This document shows, one piece after another, positions 25,044 through 33,566 of a stretch of 64,000 bases of DNA. The position numbers and the translations under genes were made by a program. The stretch covers positions 1 to 64,000 of the IMG/VR virus record IMGVR_UViG_3300031566_000001. One strand, 5' to 3'. The stretch's first letter is position 1. Each line of letters opens with the position of its first letter. The notes beneath the pieces are model-generated. The model searched no databases. It was given only the letters and a program-made list of their open reading frames with translations, and was not told the DNA's origin. Source of the DNA: a virus.

Positions 25044-27386
25044 ATGGTCAAGAAGCGATTGGCTCTTGCGAGTGCCCTGCTACTGGCGGTGCTCATAGTC
25101 GCCGTGGTGGTGGGGGGTAGGGACATGGGCATTTGTGACATCAAGTATGAGCTGATAACGCCGGACGGCCAGACGTTTAACTTCTGGGGCGTGGGCCGTG
25201 CGCCAGGCTCAGAGGCCACCTTGCAGGCCCACGAGGGCTTTGGCCTGCCACCGGTGCGGCATGTCACCCAGGACATCTACAACGTGCCGGGCAACCTCCT
25301 GGTAGACGTGGTGGTGCAGGGCCGTACCGTGACCATCACCGAATCGGTCTATGCCACGGACGCAACGCGCAAGGGGCTACACAAGGCCCTGGCGGAGATA
25401 TGGGATGCCGTGCGTTGGGACCGTGGGGCCACAAGGACCACGCCAAGCATCCTGCGGTACACAGTGGACGGCAACAGTTGGGACCTGTACGTCGTCCTGT
25501 CAGGCGTCGTAGAGGGGCGCCAGGGCCGCTATGGCCGCAATGAGATCGTGGGCCTGCGGTTTGAGGCACACGACCCGCTGTGGTGGGACGACGCGGAAAG
25601 CCTATTGACGCTGGACTGGCAGGATGCGTTTACAAGTCGCTACATCCTGGGCAAGATCGGCGGGGTTTGGGATCCGATGGGGCCGCCAACCGCAGGCGGG
25701 ACCGTGAGCACGATCGCCGTCAACCCGGACACGGGCGATGTCGTGGTCGGTGGCACGTTTGCGGCCTGGGATGGGTTGCCGGGTGTCACCGGTGACAACG
25801 TCGTTATGTGGGACGTGTCGGCGCAGGCGTGGGTAGCGATTGGCGGGGGCCTGAATAGCTCAGTTCGCGTCCTGTACTTTGCGACGGACGGCACATTGTA
25901 CGCTGGCGGTGCATTCACCGACGGGTCGGGCGGCGCAGGTGATCCGGCGGCGGACTACATCGCACAGTATGACGTGCTCACGGACACCTGGGTCAACGTG
26001 GGCGGCGGTCCTGGGGTTGGAGCCGTCACCGACGTTTGGGACATCGTAGAGGGGTACGACGGCCAGCTATACGTTATAGGCGACTTTACGAACTGGGACG
26101 GCCTGGGTTCGCCAACAGGAGATCACATCGTCCAGTTGCCGCTAGGTGGGGCCTGGGCCACTGTGGGCAACGGCTTAAATCAAATGGCCTATACCGGGGT
26201 GATCGCGCTTAATGGCAACCTGATCGTCGGGGGCTTCTTTGGCATAGCGGGGGGCGTCCCGTGTAGCTATATCGCAGAGTGGGACGGCACCGCGTGGGCA
26301 CCATTGGGGGCCGGGACCAACGGCACGGTCCTGGACGCGGTCTTTGGACTAGACGGCACACTGTTCGCCTGCGGCGTGTTCACCACGGCGGGCGGGCAGA
26401 CCGTGAACTACGTCGCGTCTTGGAATGGCACAAGCTGGAGCGACTTAGACGGCGGTTTTGATTCGCAGGCGTGGAGAATGGCGGTCGCCGATGATGGGAC
26501 ATTATACGTGGTGGGGGCATTCGCACAGGCGGGTGCATTGACGTTGACTGACCGGGCGGCGCGTTGGAACGGGTTTTCCTGGGCACACCTGGCGTTTGAC
26601 TTGCCGGGTGCGCCAACAGTGCGGGCCGTGGCCGTGGATGGTGAGGACTTGTACTTCGGTTGGGACAACGTGGGCACGGTTCTAGTAGCCGGGGACAACA
26701 GCGTTGTCACCACAGGATCGGCGGCGACGTTGCCAGTTATTGAGATCAAGAATCAAGGGCTTGTGCGGTCCATCCGCAACGAGACCACCGGTGATGAACT
26801 ACTTTTCGACATGCAGATGCTTGACGGCGAGATCGTCATTGTGGACCTGAGCACAGGCCGCAAAACCGTCACATCAAACCGGCGGGGCAACCGTCTGAAT
26901 GGGTTGATACCGCCAGGCGTAGGGGCCTTCGAGCTGGAGTCCTACCCACGGGCCTACTATGGGGGGACTGTGAAGGGCACGAACCTCATAACCGTGTTCA
27001 TCACGGACGCGGATCCCAGGGAGCACAACGATGACAACAACCAGCTCTCCGATTGGGCTAACGTCACCGGGATTAAGCAGACCAACACGGACCTGGGGCG
27101 GTTGTACGTGACAATCGTGGACGAAGGGGCCGGGGCGAACTTTCACGTGGAGTTTTACCAGGATGCGGCTAGGACTGAGCTTGTGGGCCACACGGGCAGT
27201 TATCCGAACTTGTTTGCAGGACCTATAGCGATCGTGGCTGACAACACAAGCGGTCTGGGGGGGTCTATCACAGTGGACGCCACGGTCGCTGCGGACGTTG
27301 ACATTGAGGTCTATTTTACGATTGTCACCATGACCTGGCACAACAAGTGGTGGTCGGTGGATGAGGCCATTCTAGCCGCAGAATGA
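25044..27386 (+). CDS. Distal tail (Dit-like) protein with inserted beta-propeller
   Basis: 780 residues from ATG 25044 (GGAGGG upstream). Residues about 30-180 (YELITPDGQTFNFWG, GNLLVDVVVQGRTV, RFEAHDPLWW) are Dit-like tail-component sequence, and the same fold resumes near 570 (IEIKNQGLVRSIRN, DGEIVIVDLSTGRKT). Between them lie about six repeats of the form GTLYVVGAF...W.G..W, a Kelch-like beta-propeller. A C-terminal beta domain follows. The first 25 residues are very hydrophobic (LALASALLLAVLIVAVVV), odd for a virion protein. ATG 25125 with GGGGGGTAGGGAC upstream would remove them and is a real alternative, although the promoter position favours 25044. Confidence 0.7.
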   Translation: MVKKRLALASALLLAVLIVAVVVGGRDMGICDIKYELITPDGQTFNFWGVGRAPGSEATLQAHEGFGLPPVRHVTQDIYNVPGNLLVDVVVQGRTVTITESVYATDATRKGLHKALAEIWDAVRWDRGATRTTPSILRYTVDGNSWDLYVVLSGVVEGRQGRYGRNEIVGLRFEAHDPLWWDDAESLLTLDWQDAFTSRYILGKIGGVWDPMGPPTAGGTVSTIAVNPDTGDVVVGGTFAAWDGLPGVTGDNVVMWDVSAQAWVAIGGGLNSSVRVLYFATDGTLYAGGAFTDGSGGAGDPAADYIAQYDVLTDTWVNVGGGPGVGAVTDVWDIVEGYDGQLYVIGDFTNWDGLGSPTGDHIVQLPLGGAWATVGNGLNQMAYTGVIALNGNLIVGGFFGIAGGVPCSYIAEWDGTAWAPLGAGTNGTVLDAVFGLDGTLFACGVFTTAGGQTVNYVASWNGTSWSDLDGGFDSQAWRMAVADDGTLYVVGAFAQAGALTLTDRAARWNGFSWAHLAFDLPGAPTVRAVAVDGEDLYFGWDNVGTVLVAGDNSVVTTGSAATLPVIEIKNQGLVRSIRNETTGDELLFDMQMLDGEIVIVDLSTGRKTVTSNRRGNRLNGLIPPGVGAFELESYPRAYYGGTVKGTNLITVFITDADPREHNDDNNQLSDWANVTGIKQTNTDLGRLYVTIVDEGAGANFHVEFYQDAARTELVGHTGSYPNLFAGPIAIVADNTSGLGGSITVDATVAADVDIEVYFTIVTMTWHNKWWSVDEAILAAE

Positions 27387-27398
27387 TTGTGAGGGGCT

Positions 27399-28517
27399 AT
27401 GCCCGCTGAATATGAGGTACACCTGCTGGAGGCCGCCAGGGACAACCTTCTGGATGTCATTGACGATTTCGAGACCCTGTCCTATGCTCAGCGGGTCAAT
27501 GAGGTGGGCGCATTTGGCCTCTCGGTGTGGGCGGATAGCTTCAACATCACCTTTGCACACCTGGACGGGCGGATCGTAGTATGGCGGAAGCCGGAAGGCG
27601 GACGCCGCTACATCGACTTTGCGGGCCTCATTCGGGGCGTGACCCGCCAGTATCGAGGGGGCAAGCAGCAGGTCACGCTCTCCGGCGTAGGGTACAATGA
27701 CCTTCTGCGGCGTCGTGTGGTGGCGTATGCAGCTACTACCTCGGGGGCCAGGAAGGCGGACCAGGCCGACGACATGATGAAGGTTGTCGTGAGGGAGAAC
27801 CTGGGCGCCTCCGCCGTTGCGGGCCGGGACCTCTCAGGCTGGGGCTTCACGGTGCAGGCCGACGTGTCAGCCGGGACCATCGTGCGGGGCGACTTTGCCT
27901 ACCAGGTCGTGCTGGACACGCTACAGGGCATCTCAGACGCCAGTCGTCAGACCCCGGCGACGCAGAGCTTCTTTGGCATCGTGCCCATCAACAGCGGATG
28001 GGAGATGCAGTTTCGTACCAACGTGCCGCAGTGGGGACAGGACCACAGCCACCCCAGCGGTGAGCATGGCCCCGTGGTGTTCTCCCAGGAGTACGAGAAC
28101 ATGGCCAACCCGGTGCTGGAGTGGGACCGGCACGATGAGGTAACAGTGGTTTACGGCGGGGGGCAGGGTGAGGACCTGGCCAAGCCGGTCATCTGGGTGG
28201 CCGATGCAGCACGCGAGGGCGAAAGCCCGCTCAACCGCTGCGAGACCTTTAAGAGCATCACCAGCGGGGCGGGAACTACATTGGAGCTGATAGATGGGGC
28301 CAATGCCCGACTGGATGAGGGCCAGGGCAAGCGGCGGTTCACCTTCGATGTGGTAGAGATCCCCAGCACATTGTACGGCCTGCACTGGGGCTTTGGGGAC
28401 CTGGTAACGGCGGTCTACGCGGGCGAGCAGTGGGACCTGCATGTGGCAGCGGTGGAGGTCACAGTGGAGGGCAAGGTGGAGACCATCACTCCGAGATTTG
28501 AGGAGTTTGCAGGGTGA
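27399..28517 (+). CDS. Tail-tip/hub protein, Gp37-like family
   Basis: 372 residues. The start YEVHLLEAARDNLLDVIDDFETLSYAQRVNEVGAF fits the ReqiPepy6 Gp37-like siphovirus tail proteins that follow Dit. The beta-rich body (VWRKPEGGRRYIDFAGLIRG, VTLSGVGYNDLL) is hub-like. The next gene begins inside its stop codon (GTGA), so production is coupled. Confidence 0.75.
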   Translation: MPAEYEVHLLEAARDNLLDVIDDFETLSYAQRVNEVGAFGLSVWADSFNITFAHLDGRIVVWRKPEGGRRYIDFAGLIRGVTRQYRGGKQQVTLSGVGYNDLLRRRVVAYAATTSGARKADQADDMMKVVVRENLGASAVAGRDLSGWGFTVQADVSAGTIVRGDFAYQVVLDTLQGISDASRQTPATQSFFGIVPINSGWEMQFRTNVPQWGQDHSHPSGEHGPVVFSQEYENMANPVLEWDRHDEVTVVYGGGQGEDLAKPVIWVADAAREGESPLNRCETFKSITSGAGTTLELIDGANARLDEGQGKRRFTFDVVEIPSTLYGLHWGFGDLVTAVYAGEQWDLHVAAVEVTVEGKVETITPRFEEFAG

Positions 28518-29197
28518 GCGCTACCGTAGAGCAACTGATAGCCGGGGTGACCACGTTGGAGCAGGGCATCAGGGCGCTTGAGGTCCGGGAACGTCCCTTG
28601 GCCTTGCGTGGCTGGCGCGATGACTTTTTGGGTGATGCCTTCCACGAGCAATATGACCTGCGCACCGTTGGTGCTGCAAGCTCTATACTACTCCAGAACA
28701 ACGCCCACGGCGGTGTGGTCAGGCTCCAGACCGATGCCAATATAGCCGACTACGCCCGCATCATGCTTGGGGACCAGGCCTATGCCTTCAACACCCTGGA
28801 TGCAGACGAAGGCTGGTGCATGATAGGGCGCTACAAACTATCGCACACCACGAACATCCTGGTTGATATGTTCGTGACGGATGCCTTGTTGAACCGCATC
28901 CACGTCACCGCCGATACCACTGTCGGGGCCAACTGGTATCTGCGCACGTACGACAATATTGGCCTGGAAAACTGGGCCGACAGTGGCGTGGCTATTGACA
29001 CTGACTGGCACGTTCACCGCCTGGAGGTTACGTCGGGCCGTGCGGAGCACTTCATGGATGGGGCGCTCATCAACTACACGACTGTCAAGATCCCAACGGT
29101 GGTCGAGACGGGCAACGTCCGCTGCTTAGCCAGGGCGGCGGCGGTACGCTACATGGACCTGGATTATTGGGATGTGATACCGAGAAACCTGCAATGA
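28514..29197 (+). CDS. Fibre/baseplate-like protein, paralogue 1
   Basis: 227 residues, GTG start overlapping the hub gene. A short helical N-terminus (TVEQLIAGVTTLEQGIRALE) that could trimerise is followed by RPLALRGWRDDFLG and a jelly-roll-like beta domain, ending DYWDVIPRNL. The next gene repeats the same layout and signatures, so they are tandem paralogues. A receptor- or glycan-contacting tail-tip part is likely. Confidence 0.65.
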   Translation: MSATVEQLIAGVTTLEQGIRALEVRERPLALRGWRDDFLGDAFHEQYDLRTVGAASSILLQNNAHGGVVRLQTDANIADYARIMLGDQAYAFNTLDADEGWCMIGRYKLSHTTNILVDMFVTDALLNRIHVTADTTVGANWYLRTYDNIGLENWADSGVAIDTDWHVHRLEVTSGRAEHFMDGALINYTTVKIPTVVETGNVRCLARAAAVRYMDLDYWDVIPRNLQ

Positions 29198-29895
29198 GCA
29201 ACACGACTGAGCAGTTGATAGCGCGTCTCAGTGCGGCACAGAAGAAGCTGAACGCCCTGGAGGCCCAGGAGCGGCCTTTGGCCTTGCGCGGTTGGCGTGA
29301 TGACTTTCTTGGGAAAAGTATTCACGAGCAGTACACCGCCGTGTCCGCCGGCGTAGGCAGTGGCGGTGCCTTGCTGAATAACTTCCATGGCGGGATGTAC
29401 GTGCTGACCGCAGGCGCTGGGGCAGGACGCTTTCACTACTTGTGGCTGGGCGATGCTGCTGATGGCTTTGCCACACTGGACGCGGATCTTGGTTGGGAGA
29501 TGATTGCGCGAATGAATATCAGTCACCTGACGAATATTGCGGGTGACTTCGGTGCAATTGATTCTGCGTCCAATAATGTCATTTTGGCTGGTATGAATAC
29601 GACTGCAGTAGCGAACAATTGGTTGCTACAGACCAGAACGGGTGGGGGTGTAGTCAATAGCGTGGACAGCGGGGTCGCTGCGGACACGGATCCCCACGTA
29701 CACAGGATAATGGCCTACCCTATTACTGGCGGGCTCAGGCAAGTAGACTACTTCCTGGATGGAACACGGATAGCCACTACCACGGTCTCCGTGCCTATAG
29801 CTGTATTGACGCCGTTAGCGCGTGCCTACGCGGCTGCTGCTGCCGCGCGTGCGTTGGGGTTGGACTTTTGGGCTGTGATACCAAGGAACCTATGA
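29194..29895 (+). CDS. Fibre/baseplate-like protein, paralogue 2
   Basis: 233 residues from ATG 29194 (ATGA overlap). It shares with the previous protein a TEQLIARL coiled N-terminus, RPLALRGWRDDFLGKSIHEQY, the LDADLGWEMIARMNISHLTNI block and the ending DFWAVIPRNL. The middle differs, as expected if the pair diversified to bind different surface targets. Confidence 0.65.
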   Translation: MSNTTEQLIARLSAAQKKLNALEAQERPLALRGWRDDFLGKSIHEQYTAVSAGVGSGGALLNNFHGGMYVLTAGAGAGRFHYLWLGDAADGFATLDADLGWEMIARMNISHLTNIAGDFGAIDSASNNVILAGMNTTAVANNWLLQTRTGGGVVNSVDSGVAADTDPHVHRIMAYPITGGLRQVDYFLDGTRIATTTVSVPIAVLTPLARAYAAAAAARALGLDFWAVIPRNL

Positions 29896-29925
29896 TGAGC
29901 GCTCTCGAAATGGAGGAGGTGCGTT

Positions 29926-30390
29926 TTGAATGGTGAAGGCGTCAGGAAAAAGAAGGAACTATTTGACGAAGAGCAATCAGTCAGTGATGTCTCCAATGAG
30001 GACCTGCGCTGGATGATGCTGTTCTGGCGCAAGGATTTCCAGACCGGCATCACGTCTGTTAGGGAATCCGTTGGCAGGATGGAGGCCAGCCATCAAACTG
30101 TGTCTGAGCAGGTGCAGGGGAATACCTTGGCGGTGGGTCGCATCCAGCAGGCCCACGATGATTGCCCCTTGTCTGGTCAAGAGGGACGGGACAATTTCAT
30201 GACCAATATCACAGCGACTTGCCTGGATGCAGTCAAGAAAGGCGTAGAGAAGGCTAATGGTGCCAAGAATATCTTTGGCGGCCTGAACAGGACAGAAATC
30301 ATCAATGTCCTGGTGGGGGCGATCGTTATTCTGGTAGTCGCTATTGTATACCTGGCAACCAACGGGAAGATACAGATTCCAATACCGTAG
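29926..30390 (+). CDS. Membrane-anchored coiled-coil protein (lysis-associated candidate)
   Basis: 154 residues. TTG 29926 with an excellent GGAGGAGGT site five bases upstream decides the start. Charged helical body, then one C-terminal membrane helix (IINVLVGAIVILVVAIVYLA, about 122-141). This layout recalls XhlA-type accessory lysis proteins or a tail-end membrane contact protein. It lies between the fibres and the lysis genes. Confidence 0.55.
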   Translation: MNGEGVRKKKELFDEEQSVSDVSNEDLRWMMLFWRKDFQTGITSVRESVGRMEASHQTVSEQVQGNTLAVGRIQQAHDDCPLSGQEGRDNFMTNITATCLDAVKKGVEKANGAKNIFGGLNRTEIINVLVGAIVILVVAIVYLATNGKIQIPIP

Positions 30391-30408
30391 CGGTTAAGGA
30401 GGTGCATC

Positions 30409-32124
30409 ATGACTGTCCCATGGTCCGTACCGGTGGGTGACACCGGGATCGGTTTTCACGCCAACCCTGATGCCTACGAGAAGCCTCCAAACTTCCGGGA
30501 GTTCGCGCGGGACGTCAAGGCCCACGGTGGCACTTGGTGGCTGGCATGGCTTTTCGACGAGAACAAAGCGGATTTCATACGTGTGATGCGCGAGGAGGGC
30601 ATCGAGGTCATAGCCCGGTTCGGCCCGGCGCAGATGCCCCGGCCTGGAATACAGACCGCGCACATCGATGCCTACGTTGCGGCGGGTGTTCGCTGGTTCG
30701 TGCTCATGAACGAGCTAAACCTGCGCGAGGAGTGGACTGAGGAGTGGAGCAAGTTCGAGAAGCCCGTGCGTATGTGCGCAGACCAGTTCATCCGCTATGC
30801 CGACATCATCCGGGGCAAGGGTGATGACCTGTGGGTGCTGACCCCGCCGCCTTCGTTGGGCGGGCACATGAATCACAGGGAGTGGTTTACCCGGTTCATG
30901 TACGCGCTCCAGAACATCGCAGCGGAGCGCGGGCAGACCATGGAGCAGCTTCTATGGCACTGCGGTATTGGGCTGCATTGCCGGTCTGTGGGCAACCCCC
31001 TAGAGGCAGGGCCTGACTGGTACGATTGTTCTGCAAGGGAATGGGAGTGGTTTGACGCCACGGTCAAGGCGTTCGTGGGCCACAGCCTGCCTATGGCCAA
31101 TACTGAGGCCTATGACGAAGTGCAGTGGTGCCTCCCAAAGCTGGGCAGCAACTACAACTGGGGTCTGTGGGATAGCCGGAACCTGGCGCAGATGCGGTGG
31201 TTCAACCCCGACAATCCGGGGTACCGATACCCGAACAACGTCATCTGCAATACGTTCTGGGTGCACAGCGCTCACAGGCTGAGTCCGTGGCCGCAGTGCG
31301 GCCTCGTGGGCAACTACATCCACTACCTGCAAAGGGGCGACTACACAACGGGCCTCTGGAACGCCTTGCCGGAGGCTATTAACTGGAAGAGGAGGGACGA
31401 CGTGACACCAGGACCGACGCCGGAGCCACCGGAGATCAAACTGAGGGTCTATGACGCGGAAGGGACCAAGCAGAGCCTAGAGTGGGCGCAGGGCAAGTAC
31501 GGGGTGAAACTGGAGCAGTGCAAGGGCCAGGGCTGGCACGTGGCTCAGATGTGGGAGCGCGTGAACGCAGCCGCGGGTATGGAGATGTTCTTCTACGATG
31601 ACAACGGCGCAGTGCAGGGGGTGCCCGTAGAGTTCCACTGGCCGGGCGGGTGCGACTGTGACAAGCGCACGGAGGTCGATGGCAAGGTGGGGTTTGCCTA
31701 CAATGCGTGGGTTTGGGATCCCGCGATTGGAGGCCCATACTGGATCGAGATACCCGTTGATGAGCCGAGCGATAAGCTGGGCGGTCTGGGTATGAAGGCC
31801 ATGACCTTTCACGATCACCTGGACTTTGTATGGAAGTTCGGGGTGCTGGAAGGCACAGAGCCGGAGGACCCCCTGGAGGTCATCTTGCCCTTGGCTGAGG
31901 AGAAGCTGGGGGCCATGCCTGTGCCGGGGGACTGGGCCTATCCCTCGAAGGCCAGGGAGCAAGGGTTTGGGTACCAAGTGGGGGGCTACGCGCAGGTGGA
32001 GATCGGCGGGGTGCTATGGGCGTACCAGACCTTCACCAACGATGACCAGAGCGCCTACGGCGTGGCGTATTCGCCTGAGGGTGAGTACGACAAGACAGAG
32101 TGGGCCATCATCGAGCGGAACTGA
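30409..32124 (+). CDS. Glycoside hydrolase-like (TIM barrel) protein
   Basis: 571 residues. The N-terminal ~330 residues look like a TIM-barrel glycosidase, with candidate catalytic acids Glu102 in LMNELNLRE and Glu233 in ANTEAYDE, at the end of barrel strands as in clan GH-A. A Pro-rich linker (TPGPTPEPPE, near 345) leads to a C-terminal beta-rich region. Next to amidase and holin genes, it may degrade cell-wall or capsule glycan. The substrate is unknown, and it could be a virion depolymerase rather than a lysis enzyme. Confidence 0.65.
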   Translation: MTVPWSVPVGDTGIGFHANPDAYEKPPNFREFARDVKAHGGTWWLAWLFDENKADFIRVMREEGIEVIARFGPAQMPRPGIQTAHIDAYVAAGVRWFVLMNELNLREEWTEEWSKFEKPVRMCADQFIRYADIIRGKGDDLWVLTPPPSLGGHMNHREWFTRFMYALQNIAAERGQTMEQLLWHCGIGLHCRSVGNPLEAGPDWYDCSAREWEWFDATVKAFVGHSLPMANTEAYDEVQWCLPKLGSNYNWGLWDSRNLAQMRWFNPDNPGYRYPNNVICNTFWVHSAHRLSPWPQCGLVGNYIHYLQRGDYTTGLWNALPEAINWKRRDDVTPGPTPEPPEIKLRVYDAEGTKQSLEWAQGKYGVKLEQCKGQGWHVAQMWERVNAAAGMEMFFYDDNGAVQGVPVEFHWPGGCDCDKRTEVDGKVGFAYNAWVWDPAIGGPYWIEIPVDEPSDKLGGLGMKAMTFHDHLDFVWKFGVLEGTEPEDPLEVILPLAEEKLGAMPVPGDWAYPSKAREQGFGYQVGGYAQVEIGGVLWAYQTFTNDDQSAYGVAYSPEGEYDKTEWAIIERN

Positions 32125-32155
32125 GTTGAAATCAGCGGCCCCCTATGTATACTTC

Positions 32156-32182
32156 TTAGTTCTAAGAGTATTAACTAACTAA
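32156..32182 (+). promoter_or_regulatory. AT-rich inverted repeat TTAGTT/AACTAA
   Basis: In the 156-base gap after the hydrolase, TTAGTT (32156-32161) faces AACTAA (32173-32178, repeated 32177-32182), followed by a -10-like TATAGT near 32188. Possible regulator site; weak evidence. Confidence 0.3.
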
Positions 32183-32231
32183 AGGTGTATAGTATATGAC
32201 GGACTTTTCGCGCGGACGACATGTCGTGATT

Positions 32232-32265
32232 CTTTTGCTCCCAAAACATCGTGCCGGGGTATAAT
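32232..32265 (+). promoter_or_regulatory. Operator/promoter site 3
   Basis: CTTTTGCTCCCAAAAC (32232-32247), then TATAAT (32260-32265), with 19 bp between TTGCTC and the -10. The palindrome occupies the -35 region. The implied transcript starts near 32272, giving a very short leader for the gene at 32281. Confidence 0.75.
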
Positions 32266-32280
32266 GAGGTAAACAGGTGT

Positions 32281-32484
32281 ATGGATATGGCTCGTTACTT
32301 CATGGCAGGGGGTAAACTCGTTATAGCAGTAGCGCGTGACGACAATGACGCGCAGGTCCTTGAGCGTGAGGGCTACGTTGAATGCACGCAAGAGGAGTAT
32401 GAGCGGCTGCTGGCGGTGCTCCAGGCTAATGAGAAGGGCACCGTTGAGATAGTGGGTGAGATACGCGACATCCACGGGGATTGA
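32281..32484 (+). CDS. Small hypothetical protein at head of lysis operon
   Basis: 67 residues from ATG 32281 (ATG 32287 also possible); GTG 32251 lies upstream of the predicted transcription start and is rejected. Contents: a beta-strand front (GGKLVIAVARDDNDA), then an acidic helix (CTQEEYERLLAVLQANEKG). No family is recognised. First gene under operator site 3, so it may be co-expressed with endolysin and holin. Confidence 0.55.
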   Translation: MDMARYFMAGGKLVIAVARDDNDAQVLEREGYVECTQEEYERLLAVLQANEKGTVEIVGEIRDIHGD

Positions 32485-32487
32485 CCT

Positions 32488-33033
32488 ATGGGCGCTCTGA
32501 CGGACATCTTGATAGCGGGCGGTGTGCACCTGAAGGACAAGCGGGCTACGCTCCCGGTGAACCCGAAGCAGAAGTGGCCCTATCGGGAGCTTCCGGATGT
32601 CAAGGGAGGCATTATTCATCATACCGTCGGCAAGTCCTGGTACACATCGAAGGCTATCGCCCTGATGCACATTGGTCTTGGCTGGCCGGGCATGGCCTAT
32701 ACGTTCTACATTCACGAGGAAGGCCCGCAGTACGGCTCACCTATCGTGACGGACTTCGACCACCGGTTGTGTGATTGGGGTCCGCAGGCAGGCGCAGGGC
32801 CGCATTCCGTCAATGCGGAGACCTTCGGGGTGGCGCTGGGAGGAAACTTCGTGCGGGTTGCGCCTGCGCCGGAGATGATCGTGGAGCTGGTTCATCTGAT
32901 GTGCGGGTTGCAGATATTCTTCGTTCAGGAGGTCGGACATTCATTGTACGTCAAGCCGCACTTCCAGGTGGGCAAGACGCAGTGTCCAGGGTTGGCCTGG
33001 GCATCATACCTCGCGGCCATAGGCTGCGTGTAG
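32488..33033 (+). CDS. N-acetylmuramoyl-L-alanine amidase endolysin (amidase_2/PGRP fold)
   Basis: 181 residues. Zinc-amidase hallmarks are visible: GGIIHHTVG (His44/His45, first zinc ligands), MAYTFYIHEEG, NAETFGVALGGNF, and a late PHFQVGKTQCPG with the last His and Cys ligands. It cleaves the amide bond between muramic acid and the peptide stem of peptidoglycan, releasing progeny. No separate wall-binding domain is present. It starts 3 bases after the previous stop and precedes the holin. Confidence 0.9.
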   Translation: MGALTDILIAGGVHLKDKRATLPVNPKQKWPYRELPDVKGGIIHHTVGKSWYTSKAIALMHIGLGWPGMAYTFYIHEEGPQYGSPIVTDFDHRLCDWGPQAGAGPHSVNAETFGVALGGNFVRVAPAPEMIVELVHLMCGLQIFFVQEVGHSLYVKPHFQVGKTQCPGLAWASYLAAIGCV

Positions 33034-33043
33034 GGAGGAAGAC

Positions 33044-33409
33044 ATGATAGAGTTTGCGGGGCTGCTCAGGAACCCAGTAGTGCTAGGTGCTGTCGCGATG
33101 GCACTGGTGTGGCTCCTGCGCAAGTTGCAGTGGTCTGACGGCGTGTATCTTGTAGCGATAAACGGCCCGAAGGCTATCTGGCTAACCTATATTGTGGCCC
33201 TGTGTATCGCTGTCGGGGAGAAGCTACTCCTGGAGGGCTTCCCCGTCGTGGTCACCTGCGGATTGGTGCCCACTGAGCCGCCCGCTTTCGTGGTCTGCGT
33301 GTTCCAGATCATTGAGAACGTCTTGGCCTGGTCTGGTGTTGTGTTTGCGGCGGCGACGGTGATATACAAGATTCTGCGCAGCAAGATGCTGCTCGGTGAG
33401 CGCATCTGA
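33044..33409 (+). CDS. Holin (putative)
   Basis: 121 residues with GGGAGG upstream. Three hydrophobic segments (about 9-24, 43-62, 79-106) and a short charged tail (KILRSKMLLGERI) fit a class I-like holin that opens the inner membrane for the endolysin encoded just before it. Assigned by topology and neighbourhood; holins are not recognisable by sequence. Confidence 0.7.
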   Translation: MIEFAGLLRNPVVLGAVAMALVWLLRKLQWSDGVYLVAINGPKAIWLTYIVALCIAVGEKLLLEGFPVVVTCGLVPTEPPAFVVCVFQIIENVLAWSGVVFAAATVIYKILRSKMLLGERI

Positions 33410-33443
33410 CCTTGATGTGTGTTGGGGCGGGGTCGGCATCGGT

Positions 33444-33506
33444 CTTTTGCGCAAAAGGATGAGTCCCACGTTCTTTTGCTAGCAAAGGTTTGAGTCCGGC
33501 TATACT
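33444..33506 (+). promoter_or_regulatory. Operator/promoter site 4, double palindrome
   Basis: CTTTTGCGCAAAAG (33444-33457) and CTTTTGCTAGCAAAG (33473-33487), 29 bases start to start as at site 2, then TATACT (33501-33506) 19 bp after TTGCTA. It lies in the 157-base gap after the holin and would drive the glycan cassette. Confidence 0.75.
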
Positions 33507-33566
33507 GAGGGCGGTGGTATATGCTGGCACGGCCCCGCTCCCCTTAGAGCTTTCCCGGAGGATGCG

